NCBI GenBank assembly: GCA_019634795.1
Contig: JAHCAR010000018.1
Span: 1 to 64,000 of the forward strand
DNA from: Dokdonella sp.
Lineage (GTDB): Bacteria > Pseudomonadota > Gammaproteobacteria > Xanthomonadales > Rhodanobacteraceae
Direction of reading: 5' to 3'
Length of the DNA stretch: 64,000 nucleotides
The position numbers and the translations under genes are program-made. The notes beneath the pieces were generated by a model, which was not told the DNA's origin, made no database searches, and saw only the letters and a program-made list of their open reading frames with translations. Positions 8,926-17,172 of this stretch are shown one piece after another; the first letter of the stretch is position 1, and each line of letters starts with the position of its first letter.

Positions 8926-9375
8926 ATGAATTCTGCCAGCAAGATCGCCATGGATGAAGGTCGCCCGCCACGATTGCCTGAAACCGGACTGGGACGGGCC
9001 GTCGACCGCTTCGGCGCGTTCGCATCGCTGCTCTGTGCCGTGCACTGCGCATTGCTGCCGGTGGTCTTCGGCGTGCTGCCTGCGCTGGGACTGGCTTTTT
9101 TGGCCGATCACGGAATCGAACGCGCATTCGTCACGTTCGCCATCATGCTGGCAACGATCAGCCTCGCCTTCGGCCTGCGCAAGCATGGCAGTTTCCGTGC
9201 CTTCCTGTTCCTGGTTCCCGGCATCGGCCTTCTCATCGCCGGCTTGCTGGTCGGTTCCTCGCACGTCGACGGCTGGCATGCGGTGATGGTCAGTCTTGGC
9301 GGCAGCCTGGTTGCCCTCTCGCACGTCATCAACATGCGCCTGAACCACGTGCATGGGCCTGCCTGCCGCCACTGA
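8926..9375 (+). CDS. MerC domain membrane protein, probably metal transport
   Basis: A 149-residue inner-membrane protein with four predicted TM segments. The first contains the MerC-type metal motif in SLLCAVHCALLP (CxxxHC) near residues 36-47; a His-rich end (NHVHGPACRH) closes the protein. MerC was named for mercury uptake, but MerC-domain proteins beside zur are thought to serve zinc or other divalent metals. The Zur-like operator over its promoter supports a role in zinc supply. It is followed by a CDF exporter gene 21 bases downstream, an odd pairing of putative importer and exporter. Confidence 0.82.
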   Translation: MNSASKIAMDEGRPPRLPETGLGRAVDRFGAFASLLCAVHCALLPVVFGVLPALGLAFLADHGIERAFVTFAIMLATISLAFGLRKHGSFRAFLFLVPGIGLLIAGLLVGSSHVDGWHAVMVSLGGSLVALSHVINMRLNHVHGPACRH

Positions 9376-9396
9376 ACGGCCTGTGATTGTGTAACC

Positions 9397-10428
9397 GTGA
9401 CCGCCTTGCCTAGCATGGGCGGGCCGTTTTCACTTGCCGGAGCACCCCAACTGCACGCTCATCACGACCACGAACATGGCCGCCCGTCGGTCGCATGCGG
9501 GCATTCGCACGCCAGCGCTGCCGGGCACCAGGCACAGGGTGGCCCGGGCCGCGAGCGCCGCCTGCTGTTCGCGTTCGCGCTGACCTCGGTGACCCTGGTC
9601 GCCGAGGCGGTGGGTGGCTGGATATCCGGATCGCTCGCCTTGCTGGCCGATGCCGGCCACATGCTGGTCGATGCCGGCGCCCTGATGTTCGCCTGGCTCG
9701 GCGCCTATTTCGCCAGGCGGCCAGCCGACGCCTTGCGCAGCTTCGGTTACGCCAGGCTCGAAGTCCTGGTCGGCTACACCAACGCGCTGACCCAGATGCT
9801 GCTCGTGGCCTGGATCGTCTACGAGGCGGTCGGCCGCTTTATGCAGCCGGCGCCGATCCTGTCGGGCATGATGCTGGTCGTGGCCCTGGCAGGACTGCTG
9901 GTCAATATCTTCGTGCTGCGCGTCCTCGGCGGCCATGACCACGACGACCTCAACAGCGCCGCGGCACGCCTGCACGTGATCGGCGACCTGCTCGGCTCGC
10001 TCGGTGCGGTCGCCGCCGCAATCCTGGTCGGTCAGTTCGACTGGCTGTGGGCCGATCCGGCCATATCGATCCTGGTCTCGCTGCTGATCCTCAACAGCGC
10101 CTGGCGGCTGCTGCGACGTTCCGCCCATATTCTTCTCGAAGGCGTGCCCGAAGGTGTCAGGGGCGAGGTCGTCAAGAACCGGCTCGAAGAGGACATCGAC
10201 GGCGTCCGCGAAATCCACCATGTGCATGTCTGGCAATTGAGTGGTGGCCAACGGATGGCGACGCTGCATGCGCGACTGGACGAGGGATATGCGCCGGACG
10301 CCGCGATCGCGAGCATCCAGGCCGGCCTGCGGCAGCACTTCCGGATCAGCCATGCGACCGTGCAGATCGACACCGAGCACTGCGACCAGGCCGACTGCGG
10401 GGCGGGCTCGTCGGGGCGGGGCGGCTGA
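9397..10428 (+). CDS. Cation diffusion facilitator, zinc exporter (ZitB/CzcD type)
   Basis: Exports Zn2+ (and perhaps other divalent ions) from the cytoplasm in exchange for protons. The 343-residue product has a His-rich N-terminus (HAHHDHEHG...CGHSHAS), six TM segments, and the two tetrahedral metal sites LLADAGHMLVD (TM2) and HVIGDLLGS (TM5). A second His-rich loop, GGHDHDD, precedes TM5, and a cytoplasmic domain of about 90 residues ends the protein. The start is GTG at 9397; an ATG at 9415 is possible. Its place after the MerC-like gene suggests shared or nested control by zinc. Confidence 0.9.
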   Translation: MTALPSMGGPFSLAGAPQLHAHHDHEHGRPSVACGHSHASAAGHQAQGGPGRERRLLFAFALTSVTLVAEAVGGWISGSLALLADAGHMLVDAGALMFAWLGAYFARRPADALRSFGYARLEVLVGYTNALTQMLLVAWIVYEAVGRFMQPAPILSGMMLVVALAGLLVNIFVLRVLGGHDHDDLNSAAARLHVIGDLLGSLGAVAAAILVGQFDWLWADPAISILVSLLILNSAWRLLRRSAHILLEGVPEGVRGEVVKNRLEEDIDGVREIHHVHVWQLSGGQRMATLHARLDEGYAPDAAIASIQAGLRQHFRISHATVQIDTEHCDQADCGAGSSGRGG

Positions 10429-10434
10429 TTCGAC

Positions 10435-10462
10435 TTGCGCTTTGCCGCCGCACTGCTATCCT
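10435..10462 (+). promoter_or_regulatory. Possible promoter of the THX gene
   Basis: TTGCGC (10435-10440), a 16-base spacer and TATCCT (10457-10462) lie about 40 bases upstream of the THX start codon. Both boxes are only fair matches. An AGAGGAA ribosome-binding site follows before the ATG. Confidence 0.4.
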
Positions 10463-10502
10463 TCCCGCCCTTTGTTTGCAGAATTTACCTAGAGGAATTC
10501 CG

Positions 10503-10709
10503 ATGGGCCGTGGTGACCGCAAGACCCGCAAGGGCAAAATCGCTATCCGCAGTTATGGCAACGTGCGTCCGCACGCCGACAGCAATGCCGTCGCGGCCAA
10601 GCCGAAAGCCGCTGCCAAGCCGAAGGCGGCCGCCGCCAAGCCTGCGGCAAAGCCCGCTGCCAAGAAGGCCGCACCGGCGAAGAAGGCTGCTGCCAAGAAA
10701 TCCGCCTGA
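10503..10709 (+). CDS. 30S ribosomal protein THX with Ala/Lys-rich tail
   Basis: The first 26 or so residues, MGRGDRKTRKGKI...SYGNVRPH, match the small 30S protein THX, a basic peptide that stabilises the top of the 30S head in Thermus and is found in many gammaproteobacteria. Here it continues into a tail of about 40 residues built from AAKPKAA and AAKKAAPAKK repeats, similar in composition to histone H1-like proteins. The total is 68 residues. An AGGAA box precedes the ATG by 6 bases, and a rho-independent terminator follows about 50 bases after the stop, so it is a single-gene transcript. Confidence 0.85.
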   Translation: MGRGDRKTRKGKIAIRSYGNVRPHADSNAVAAKPKAAAKPKAAAAKPAAKPAAKKAAPAKKAAAKKSA

Positions 10710-10756
10710 CGGCGCTGCCGGGCCGCTCCCGGTCCGGCAGGCGACGAGCCCGAACG

Positions 10757-10786
10757 AACCCCCGCGCTGCGGGGGTTTGTCGTTTC
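10757..10786 (+). terminator. Rho-independent terminator after THX
   Basis: The stem CCCCCGC (10759-10765) / GCGGGGG (10769-10775) has a 3-base loop and is followed by TTTGTCGTTT. It ends the THX transcript and lies just beyond the stop codon of the convergent patatin gene. Confidence 0.85.
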
Positions 10787-11810
10787 AGGGCAAGGCCGTT
10801 CGAAGCAGGGAAAGCTGTCCGGTCACGATGTGCGCGTCGGGATTTGCGATCCACGCTTCGGCGCGACGGCGGCCATGCTCGCGCAAGGCGGCGAGGAAGC
10901 TCATCGAGGTCTCGATATGCGAGCGCGTGCGGAATGCGTCGAGCGGTTCGCCGGGCTCGATCAGGTGGATGCGCGTATCCCTGATCCGCTGGCCGAGCCA
11001 GGTCCGCGGCAGGCCGCCATCGAGCGAGTTCTGCGCGATCGCGAGCGTGCGCAGTTCGCGCAGGAAGGCGCTCGAAAAACCCAGCTCGCTCATGCGCTCG
11101 GCGATCTTCGCCGGCGTGGCCGGAATCTCGGGCCGGTTCAGCGGCTGCACGAGGATGCCGAGGATGGTCCGCGCCTTGCCTTCGTAGATCAGCGGCTCGA
11201 GCACCGGATTGCCGGCCCAGCCGCCGTCCCAGTAGACCTCGCCGTCGATGGTGACCGGAGCGAACATCTGTGGCAGGCAGGTCGAGGCCAGCAGCGCGTC
11301 GATGCTAAGGCGGTCGGGGCCGAACATGACCAGCGCGCCATCGCGCACGCGTGTGGCAGCGAGGTGCAGCGGGAATGGGGCCTGTTCGCGCAGCCGATCG
11401 AAATCGAATGAGGCTTCGGCGATCTGGCGTACCGGGTTGAAGCCGAGCGGGTTGATCTGGCGCGGCGTGAAATAGCGGTGCAGGCTCTGCGCGGTCTTCT
11501 GCCCGACCTTGCTCTGAGTGCCGAAAATCCAGGCGGCGGCATGGGTATGCCCGGCAATCCGCGTCCACACCGAGTCGAGGCAGGCGCGCGCGCCCTCGCG
11601 TCCGCCATCCATCCAGCCCTGAGCCAGGGCCAGCGCATTGATCGCGCCGCTGCTGGTTCCGCTGATGCGTTCGAAACCGATGTCGGGCTGTTCGAGCAGA
11701 CGATCGAGGACACCCCAGGTGAACGCACCGTGCGCGCCGCCTCCCTGCAGGGCCAGGCCGATCGAACGATTGGAAGCCGGAGGGGTGCCGCCCATGCGCC
11801 GGAACAGCAT
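10785..11810 (-). CDS. Patatin-like phospholipase
   Basis: A 341-residue serine hydrolase of the patatin fold, expected to release fatty acids from lipids. The oxyanion motif GGGAHG is at residues 23-28, the nucleophile elbow GTSSG at 51-55 (Ser53) and the catalytic Asp in WDGG near residue 197. There is no clear signal peptide, so it is probably cytoplasmic. It starts 5 bases after the hutI stop codon and is very likely translated from the same message, although a metabolic link to histidine degradation is not evident. An alternative ATG lies five codons downstream at 11795. Confidence 0.88.
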   Translation of the reverse strand: MLFRRMGGTPPASNRSIGLALQGGGAHGAFTWGVLDRLLEQPDIGFERISGTSSGAINALALAQGWMDGGREGARACLDSVWTRIAGHTHAAAWIFGTQSKVGQKTAQSLHRYFTPRQINPLGFNPVRQIAEASFDFDRLREQAPFPLHLAATRVRDGALVMFGPDRLSIDALLASTCLPQMFAPVTIDGEVYWDGGWAGNPVLEPLIYEGKARTILGILVQPLNRPEIPATPAKIAERMSELGFSSAFLRELRTLAIAQNSLDGGLPRTWLGQRIRDTRIHLIEPGEPLDAFRTRSHIETSMSFLAALREHGRRRAEAWIANPDAHIVTGQLSLLRTALP

Positions 11811-11815
11811 CTGCC

Positions 11816-13057
11816 TCAACCGACCCGCCGGAGGCCGCCGGCGACGACCCGGCGTGCCAGCGAACCGCCGATCCAGTAGCACAGGTCGACCGGAGCCTCG
11901 ATGTCCCAGACGACGAAATCGGCGCGCTGGCCCGGGCTCAGCGTTCCGCGGTCGGCGAGGCCGAGGGCGCGCGCGGCATGCACGGTGGCACCGCGCAGGG
12001 CCTCCTCGGGAGTCAGGCGGAACAGCGTGCAGGCTATGTTCATGGCCAGGCGCAGCGAGAGCAGGGGCGAGGTGCCCGGATTCAGGTCGGTCGCTACGGC
12101 CATCGGAACCCCGTGTTCGCGCAGCGCCGGGATCGGTGGCAGCTGGGTGTCGCGCAAGGCATAGAAGGCACCCGGCAGCAGCACGGCGACGGTTCCGGCC
12201 GCGGCCATCGCGCGCACGCCTTCGAGGCTGGTGTGTTCGATATGGTCGGCCGAGAGCCCGCCGAATCCGGCGCTGAGCGCGGCCCCTTCTAGGTTCGACA
12301 ACTGGTCGGCATGCAGCTTGACCGGAAGGCCGAGATCGCGCGCGGTGGCGAACACGCGGCGTGTTTCTTCCGGGCTGAAGGCGATCTTCTCGCAGAACGC
12401 ATCGACCGCATCGGCCAGGCCGCTGCGTGCGACCGCGGGCAACATCTCCGTGCAGAGATGATCGACGTAGTCGCTTTGCCGATCGCGGTATTCGGGCGGC
12501 AGCGCGTGCGCGCCAAGAAAGGTCGTGCGCACGCCGATGCCGAGTCGGCTGCCGATGCGCCGGGCCACGCGCAGCATCTTCAGCTCGCTGTCGAGATCGA
12601 GACCGTAGCCCGACTTGATCTCGATCGTGGTTGCGCCATCGGCGAGCAAGGCCGAGGCGCGCGGCAGCGAGGCGGCGAGCAGGGCATCCTCGTCGAGCGC
12701 GCGCGTGGCTGCGACGGTCGCCGCGATGCCGCCGCCGGACCTGGAAATCTCCTCGTAGCTCGCGCCATTCAGGCGCAGGTCGAATTCGCGGGCACGGTTG
12801 CCGCCGAAGACGAGGTGCGTGTGACAATCGACGAGGCCCGGCGTGATCCAGGCGCCGGCCATCGATTCGACCTGGCCGCAGAGCTCTTCGGGCGCAGCAG
12901 GAAGAGCGTCCATGCGGCCCGCGAAAACGATGCGGCCGTCCTTCCAGCCAAGCGCTGCGTCGGTGATCGTGCCGAAGGCGACACCCTCGCACATCGTCGC
13001 CAGCCGGCAATCGGTCAGCAGGCCGTCCCAGTGCGTTGCAGTCGTGTTGGTCGTCAT
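11816..13057 (-). CDS. hutI: Imidazolonepropionase
   Basis: Third step of histidine degradation: hydrolyses 4-imidazolone-5-propanoate to N-formimino-L-glutamate. The 413-residue amidohydrolase shows the metal motif HTHLVFGG with the family-specific NRAREF after it, the substrate segment SGGGI, and a C-terminal composite domain typical of cyclic amidohydrolases. The ATG at 13057 (TTNTTATHWD) begins the family N-terminus. It is divergent from hutF, whose start is about 130 bases away, and is followed closely by the patatin gene. Confidence 0.95.
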   Translation of the reverse strand: MTTNTTATHWDGLLTDCRLATMCEGVAFGTITDAALGWKDGRIVFAGRMDALPAAPEELCGQVESMAGAWITPGLVDCHTHLVFGGNRAREFDLRLNGASYEEISRSGGGIAATVAATRALDEDALLAASLPRASALLADGATTIEIKSGYGLDLDSELKMLRVARRIGSRLGIGVRTTFLGAHALPPEYRDRQSDYVDHLCTEMLPAVARSGLADAVDAFCEKIAFSPEETRRVFATARDLGLPVKLHADQLSNLEGAALSAGFGGLSADHIEHTSLEGVRAMAAAGTVAVLLPGAFYALRDTQLPPIPALREHGVPMAVATDLNPGTSPLLSLRLAMNIACTLFRLTPEEALRGATVHAARALGLADRGTLSPGQRADFVVWDIEAPVDLCYWIGGSLARRVVAGGLRRVG

Positions 13058-13188
13058 GCGCCGATTATTGCAGAGACGAGGGACGGGTCGTGCGCCGATC
13101 ACGGCAAACGGCTGTCGTGGTGCTGCCGCAGCTATCGTCGAAGCGGCCGAGCATCGATAATCCCGGCATTGCCTTCTGGAGTCCGCTC

Positions 13189-14622
13189 ATGAGCAAGACT
13201 TTTTTCCATGCCGAGAACGCGTGGTTGCCCGATGGCTGGAAGCAGGACGTCCGCTTCCATGTCGACGACGGGCGCTACCTAGCCGGCGCCCTGCTCGAGG
13301 TCGGACGCGATGTGCATACCGAGGCCGCCGAGAGCCTCGGTCGCTGGGTCGTGCCCGGCATGCCGAACCTGCACTCGCATGCCTTCCAGCGGGCGATGGC
13401 CGGGCTCGCCGAGACCCGCGGCGATCCGCAGGACAGCTTCTGGAGCTGGCGCGAAGTCATGTACGCCTTTGCCGGCCTGCTCGGACCCGATGACCTGCGT
13501 GCGATCGCCACCCAGCTCTATGTCGAGATGCTCAAGGCCGGATACACCCAGGTCTGCGAATTCCACTACCTGCACCACCAGCCGGACGGCCGGCCGTATG
13601 CCGATCCGGCGGCCATGTCGCTGGCCCTGATCGATGCCGCCCAGGAAGCCGGGATCGGTCTGACCCTCTTGCCGACCCTGTACATGACCGGCGGCTTCGA
13701 CGGCCGCGCCCTGGTCGAGCGGCAACGCCGCTTCAGCCACGACGTCGACGGTTTCCTGCGCCTGGTCGAGCGCCTGCGCATGCTCGAGAGTTCGCACCTG
13801 CGCATCGGCGTCGCCCTGCATTCGCTGCGCGCGGTTCCCGAAGACGCGATGCGCGCCGTCCTCGACGGGATCGCTGCGCTGCCGCCTTCGCGCAGCGGCA
13901 TGCCGGCGACGATGATCCCTATCCACATGCACATCGCCGAGCAGATCGGCGAGGTCCAGGATTGCCTCGCCGTGCGCAACGCGCGACCGATCGAATGGTT
14001 GCTCGATCACGCCCCGGTCGATGCGCGCTGGACCCTCGTCCACGCGACCCATATCGACGCCGGTGAACTGCAGCGTCTTGCCGCCAGCGGCGCGCTGGTG
14101 GGGTTGTGCCCGACCACCGAAGCCAATCTCGGCGACGGGCTATTTCCGCTCAAGGAATGGCTCGATGCCGGTGGCGAAATCGGCATCGGCTCCGACAGCC
14201 AGATTTCGGTGTCGCCGGTGGAGGAGTTGCGCTGGCTCGAATACGGTCAGCGCCTGCTGACCCGCCATCGCAACATCAGCGCCAGTGCGGCGCAGCCGAG
14301 TACCGGCGCGGCGCTGTTCGCAGCCGCGCTGGCTGGCGGCGCCCGTGCCGCGCACATGCCGGTCGGAAGTTTCATCGGCGGCGATGCGAGCCTGCCTTCG
14401 GTCGGCAACCGGGCCGACCTGCTCGTGCTCGACGAGCGCTCGCCACTGCTGGCCGGGCGGGGTCAGGCCCAGCTGCTCGACAGCTGGATCTTCGCCGGCA
14501 ATTCGAACCTTGTCCGGCACGTCATGGTCAACGGCGAATGGGTCGTGCGCGATTTCCAGCATCGCGACGAGGCTCGGATCGCCGCGCGCTACCGGGCGGT
14601 CATCGCGCGGCTGCGGGTCTGA
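13189..14622 (+). CDS. hutF: Formimidoylglutamate deiminase
   Basis: Converts N-formimino-L-glutamate to N-formyl-L-glutamate and ammonia, the two-step branch of histidine degradation used in Pseudomonas and Xanthomonas. The 477-residue amidohydrolase contains the metal motif NLHSHAFQRAMAG near residue 62, HMHIAEQ, the HATH segment and GSDSQ, characteristic of HutF. The ATG at 13189 is followed by a conventional N-terminus. The product should next be cleaved by HutG (formylglutamate amidohydrolase), which is not in the window. Its 3' end overlaps the convergent phosphodiesterase gene by 23 bases. Confidence 0.95.
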   Translation: MSKTFFHAENAWLPDGWKQDVRFHVDDGRYLAGALLEVGRDVHTEAAESLGRWVVPGMPNLHSHAFQRAMAGLAETRGDPQDSFWSWREVMYAFAGLLGPDDLRAIATQLYVEMLKAGYTQVCEFHYLHHQPDGRPYADPAAMSLALIDAAQEAGIGLTLLPTLYMTGGFDGRALVERQRRFSHDVDGFLRLVERLRMLESSHLRIGVALHSLRAVPEDAMRAVLDGIAALPPSRSGMPATMIPIHMHIAEQIGEVQDCLAVRNARPIEWLLDHAPVDARWTLVHATHIDAGELQRLAASGALVGLCPTTEANLGDGLFPLKEWLDAGGEIGIGSDSQISVSPVEELRWLEYGQRLLTRHRNISASAAQPSTGAALFAAALAGGARAAHMPVGSFIGGDASLPSVGNRADLLVLDERSPLLAGRGQAQLLDSWIFAGNSNLVRHVMVNGEWVVRDFQHRDEARIAARYRAVIARLRV

Positions 14623-15883
14623 CCGGGGCGGCCTCGCGCGGCGCCGCATCGATCAGCGCGTCGCTGACATGGGCCAGGTTGCCATCATTGGGCTCGGCGG
14701 CGATGCCGAGCAGGCGGGCCAGCAGCGGATAGACATCGACATTGTCGATCGGTGGCAATACGACCTGGCTCTTCAGATCGGGTCCGTGCGCGATGAACAA
14801 CGCGCGCATGTCGGGATCGTCGATGTCGTATCCATGCTCGCCGAGCGAGAAGTGTTCCTTGGCGGCGACGCTGGCGTGGTCGGAAATCGTCCAGCCGTGA
14901 TTGGCCAGGCAAAGCAGCGGCGGCACGCGGCGGTTGTGGCCGTAGTGGAAGCGCGCGGGCAATCGCGATTTGCGCCAGCAGCGCATGTGCTCGTGCGAGG
15001 CCAGCAGGATGGCCTCGGTATCACGCCCGTGCCCGCGCTTCGGCACGATGCCGGTCAGCACCCCGTAGCTGACCACCCTCGCATAGCGATCGGGAAGAAT
15101 CTCGTCGAGATAGACGACGCGTTGGGGCGATGTCGCCGCCATGCCGTGGTCGGAGACGATGACGAGGTTGACCTTGTGCCCGTAACCGCGCTCGATCAGC
15201 CCGTCGAGCAGCCGGCGCACGGTGGCGTCGACGATGCGCAGTTCGGCATCGAGTTCGGGCGAGTCGGGGCCATAGTAGTGGCCGACGATATCGATCGTGT
15301 CGAGATACAGGGTCATGAAGGCGGGTCGCTCGCCGGCAGGCAGATCGAGCCAGTGCAGCAGGGTGTCGACTCGAGCGACGCCAGCCATCTTCTTGTCATA
15401 GGTCGACCAGAAGTCCGGGTGGCTGCCGTGCACGGGAGCTTCGGAGCCCGGCCAGAACATGATGCCCGAGTGCAGGCCGTGGCGCTTGGCCGTCGTCCAT
15501 AGCGGAATGCCCTCGTTCCACCAGCTAGCGTTCTCCACGGCCTCGCGGTTCCACGAGGTGAATTTCTGTCCGGGAATGCGATCGTCTTCCATCGTGTTGG
15601 CGACGACGCCGTTGCGGTCGGGACGCAATCCCGTCACCAGCGCATAGTGGTTCGGGAACGTCAGCGAAGGGAACGACGGCCGCATGTACTCCGCGCGCAC
15701 GCCCGAATCGGCCAGCGCGCGCAAGGTCGGCGTCTGCCCGCGATCCAGGTAGTCGGCGCGGAACCCATCGATCGATACGAGGATCAGTGGTGCCCTGGCC
15801 GGCGCGGCATCGCGGCGCGGCGCCATGCTGCATGCGCCGAGCAGGAGTATCAGTACGATCAGGAGATGTCTTGGAAGCAGCAT
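14600..15883 (-). CDS. Ectonucleotide pyrophosphatase/phosphodiesterase-family lipoprotein
   Basis: A 427-residue member of the alkaline phosphatase superfamily, NPP branch, expected to cleave nucleotide pyrophosphate or phosphodiester bonds in the periplasm. The signal peptide ends at lipobox LGAC (Cys18). Metal ligands and nucleophile are visible: Asp39 in VSIDGFR, Thr75 in FPSLTFPNHY, the GSEAPVHG loop, then SDHGMA and the C-terminal His of GEHGYD. The ATG at 15883 begins the lipoprotein signal. It is convergent with hutF and overlaps it slightly. Confidence 0.87.
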   Translation of the reverse strand: MLLPRHLLIVLILLLGACSMAPRRDAAPARAPLILVSIDGFRADYLDRGQTPTLRALADSGVRAEYMRPSFPSLTFPNHYALVTGLRPDRNGVVANTMEDDRIPGQKFTSWNREAVENASWWNEGIPLWTTAKRHGLHSGIMFWPGSEAPVHGSHPDFWSTYDKKMAGVARVDTLLHWLDLPAGERPAFMTLYLDTIDIVGHYYGPDSPELDAELRIVDATVRRLLDGLIERGYGHKVNLVIVSDHGMAATSPQRVVYLDEILPDRYARVVSYGVLTGIVPKRGHGRDTEAILLASHEHMRCWRKSRLPARFHYGHNRRVPPLLCLANHGWTISDHASVAAKEHFSLGEHGYDIDDPDMRALFIAHGPDLKSQVVLPPIDNVDVYPLLARLLGIAAEPNDGNLAHVSDALIDAAPREAAPVRPAAAR

Positions 15884-15996
15884 CGGATCCGGACGGCGAA
15901 CGACAGCCTTCGATTGTCGCCGATGCATGTGTCACTTCGTCAACACGCCAGGCGGCCGATCCCGCGGATAACCGCGATTCGGGGTTGGACCGACCC

Positions 15997-17055
15997 TCAG
16001 TCGTCGAATCCGCTCGTGAAAATGACCGCGGTCGGCATGGCGAACGGCGCGCCGATCGAGCCGGGGCTCAAGCTCGTTCCGCTCAGGACCTGCACGGGAG
16101 CGGCATTTCCGCTGGCCGAAAGGGCGAAGCTGACGACCCGGTTGTCGGCCGGATTGCCGTTCGCGCTGATGCCGACCATGAGTCGCTGCAGACCCGGGTC
16201 GATGCCTATTCCGGACGGATACTGGACCGAGGTGAAATCCAGTTGGGTCGCGGCAGCTTCGATCGTGTAGAGCGGGGCGTCGGCATTCGCGGCGGTGTCG
16301 GCAAAGACGCGGATCTGGGCGACGAAATTGACCGAGTCGGTGGTCGTGCTGGTCAGCAGATAAAGCTTGTGCTGGATGGGGTCGTGGGCCAGCCCGGCTG
16401 CATTGGCGGTGTGGATGCTCTTGAGCACGCGGGTCGGCGTGGCCTGGCCGTCGGCCGTGCGTGCATGGAAGACCACCTTGGACGCATAGGGCGGGTCGAG
16501 GTCGTAGTCGACCACGGCGAGCTCGTCGCTGTCGGGCAGCCAGGTCAGCGCAAGCGGGTTGTTGAGCTGGGTCGGGCTGCCCGGAATGCCGCCCCAGGAA
16601 ATCGAGCGGATCCGCGGCACGGCATCGCCGTCGGCGTGCAGCGGGAAGGTATAGATGCAGCAGTTGCTGGCGATCGCGGCCAGTTCGTCATGCGCGACAA
16701 TCGGCACGTTGGACCGGGTCTGGCCGAGAATCGGCGGATTGATCACGCGCAAGGGGGCGACGTCTCCATTCGCATAGGCCGGAAACACGCGTATCGCCTG
16801 GCCCCAGAAATCGGAAACGTAGAGCAGGTTTTCCGAGGGCTCGAAGCTCGCGCTGGCCGGACCGTAGAGCCCGGTGGCGGGTCCGCCAATTTCCCGGATC
16901 GGACTCGCGGGTCCCTGCGCCGTCGCCGCGAACTGGCGCAGCGGATGTGCCGAGGAGGCCCCCGGCGGGTAGCCGCCGATCATCAGCTCGGCGTGCGCAA
17001 GCAGGGGGATTGCCGAAATCAGCAGGCAGAAGGACAGGGCAGTGGAGGGGCGCAT
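15997..17055 (-). CDS. Secreted protein of unknown function, probable beta-propeller, ending in a GFD motif
   Basis: A 352-residue protein with a signal peptide (STALSFCLLISAIPLLAHA). The body has repeated short segments such as LYVSDFWGQAIRVF, LTWLPDSDELAVVDYD, KLYLLTSTTTDSV and IRVFADTAANADAPLYTI, resembling SMP-30/NHL-like propeller blades that read out stored quantities. No catalytic motif is visible. The C-terminus IFTSGFDD resembles an IFxxGF(D/E) ending that I associate with many exported proteins of Xanthomonadales, possibly a sorting signal. Its promoter region is shared with divergent hutU, but a role in histidine use is not indicated. Confidence 0.6.
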   Translation of the reverse strand: MRPSTALSFCLLISAIPLLAHAELMIGGYPPGASSAHPLRQFAATAQGPASPIREIGGPATGLYGPASASFEPSENLLYVSDFWGQAIRVFPAYANGDVAPLRVINPPILGQTRSNVPIVAHDELAAIASNCCIYTFPLHADGDAVPRIRSISWGGIPGSPTQLNNPLALTWLPDSDELAVVDYDLDPPYASKVVFHARTADGQATPTRVLKSIHTANAAGLAHDPIQHKLYLLTSTTTDSVNFVAQIRVFADTAANADAPLYTIEAAATQLDFTSVQYPSGIGIDPGLQRLMVGISANGNPADNRVVSFALSASGNAAPVQVLSGTSLSPGSIGAPFAMPTAVIFTSGFDD

Positions 17056-17172
17056 CGATCGGTCTCGTTCGGGAGTGGATGACGACCAATACGTAATTGC
17101 GCGGCAAAAACCTCAACGCAGGTGGCGACCAAGCCTGACATAATGAGGTTTTGATTGGTGCGAGAAGTCCGC

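Noticed and set aside
10785-13010. A 741-codon minus-strand frame joining the patatin to hutI sequence
   Set aside because: Only its last 341 codons are the patatin. The upstream part is hutI read in the wrong frame; it is not a fusion protein.
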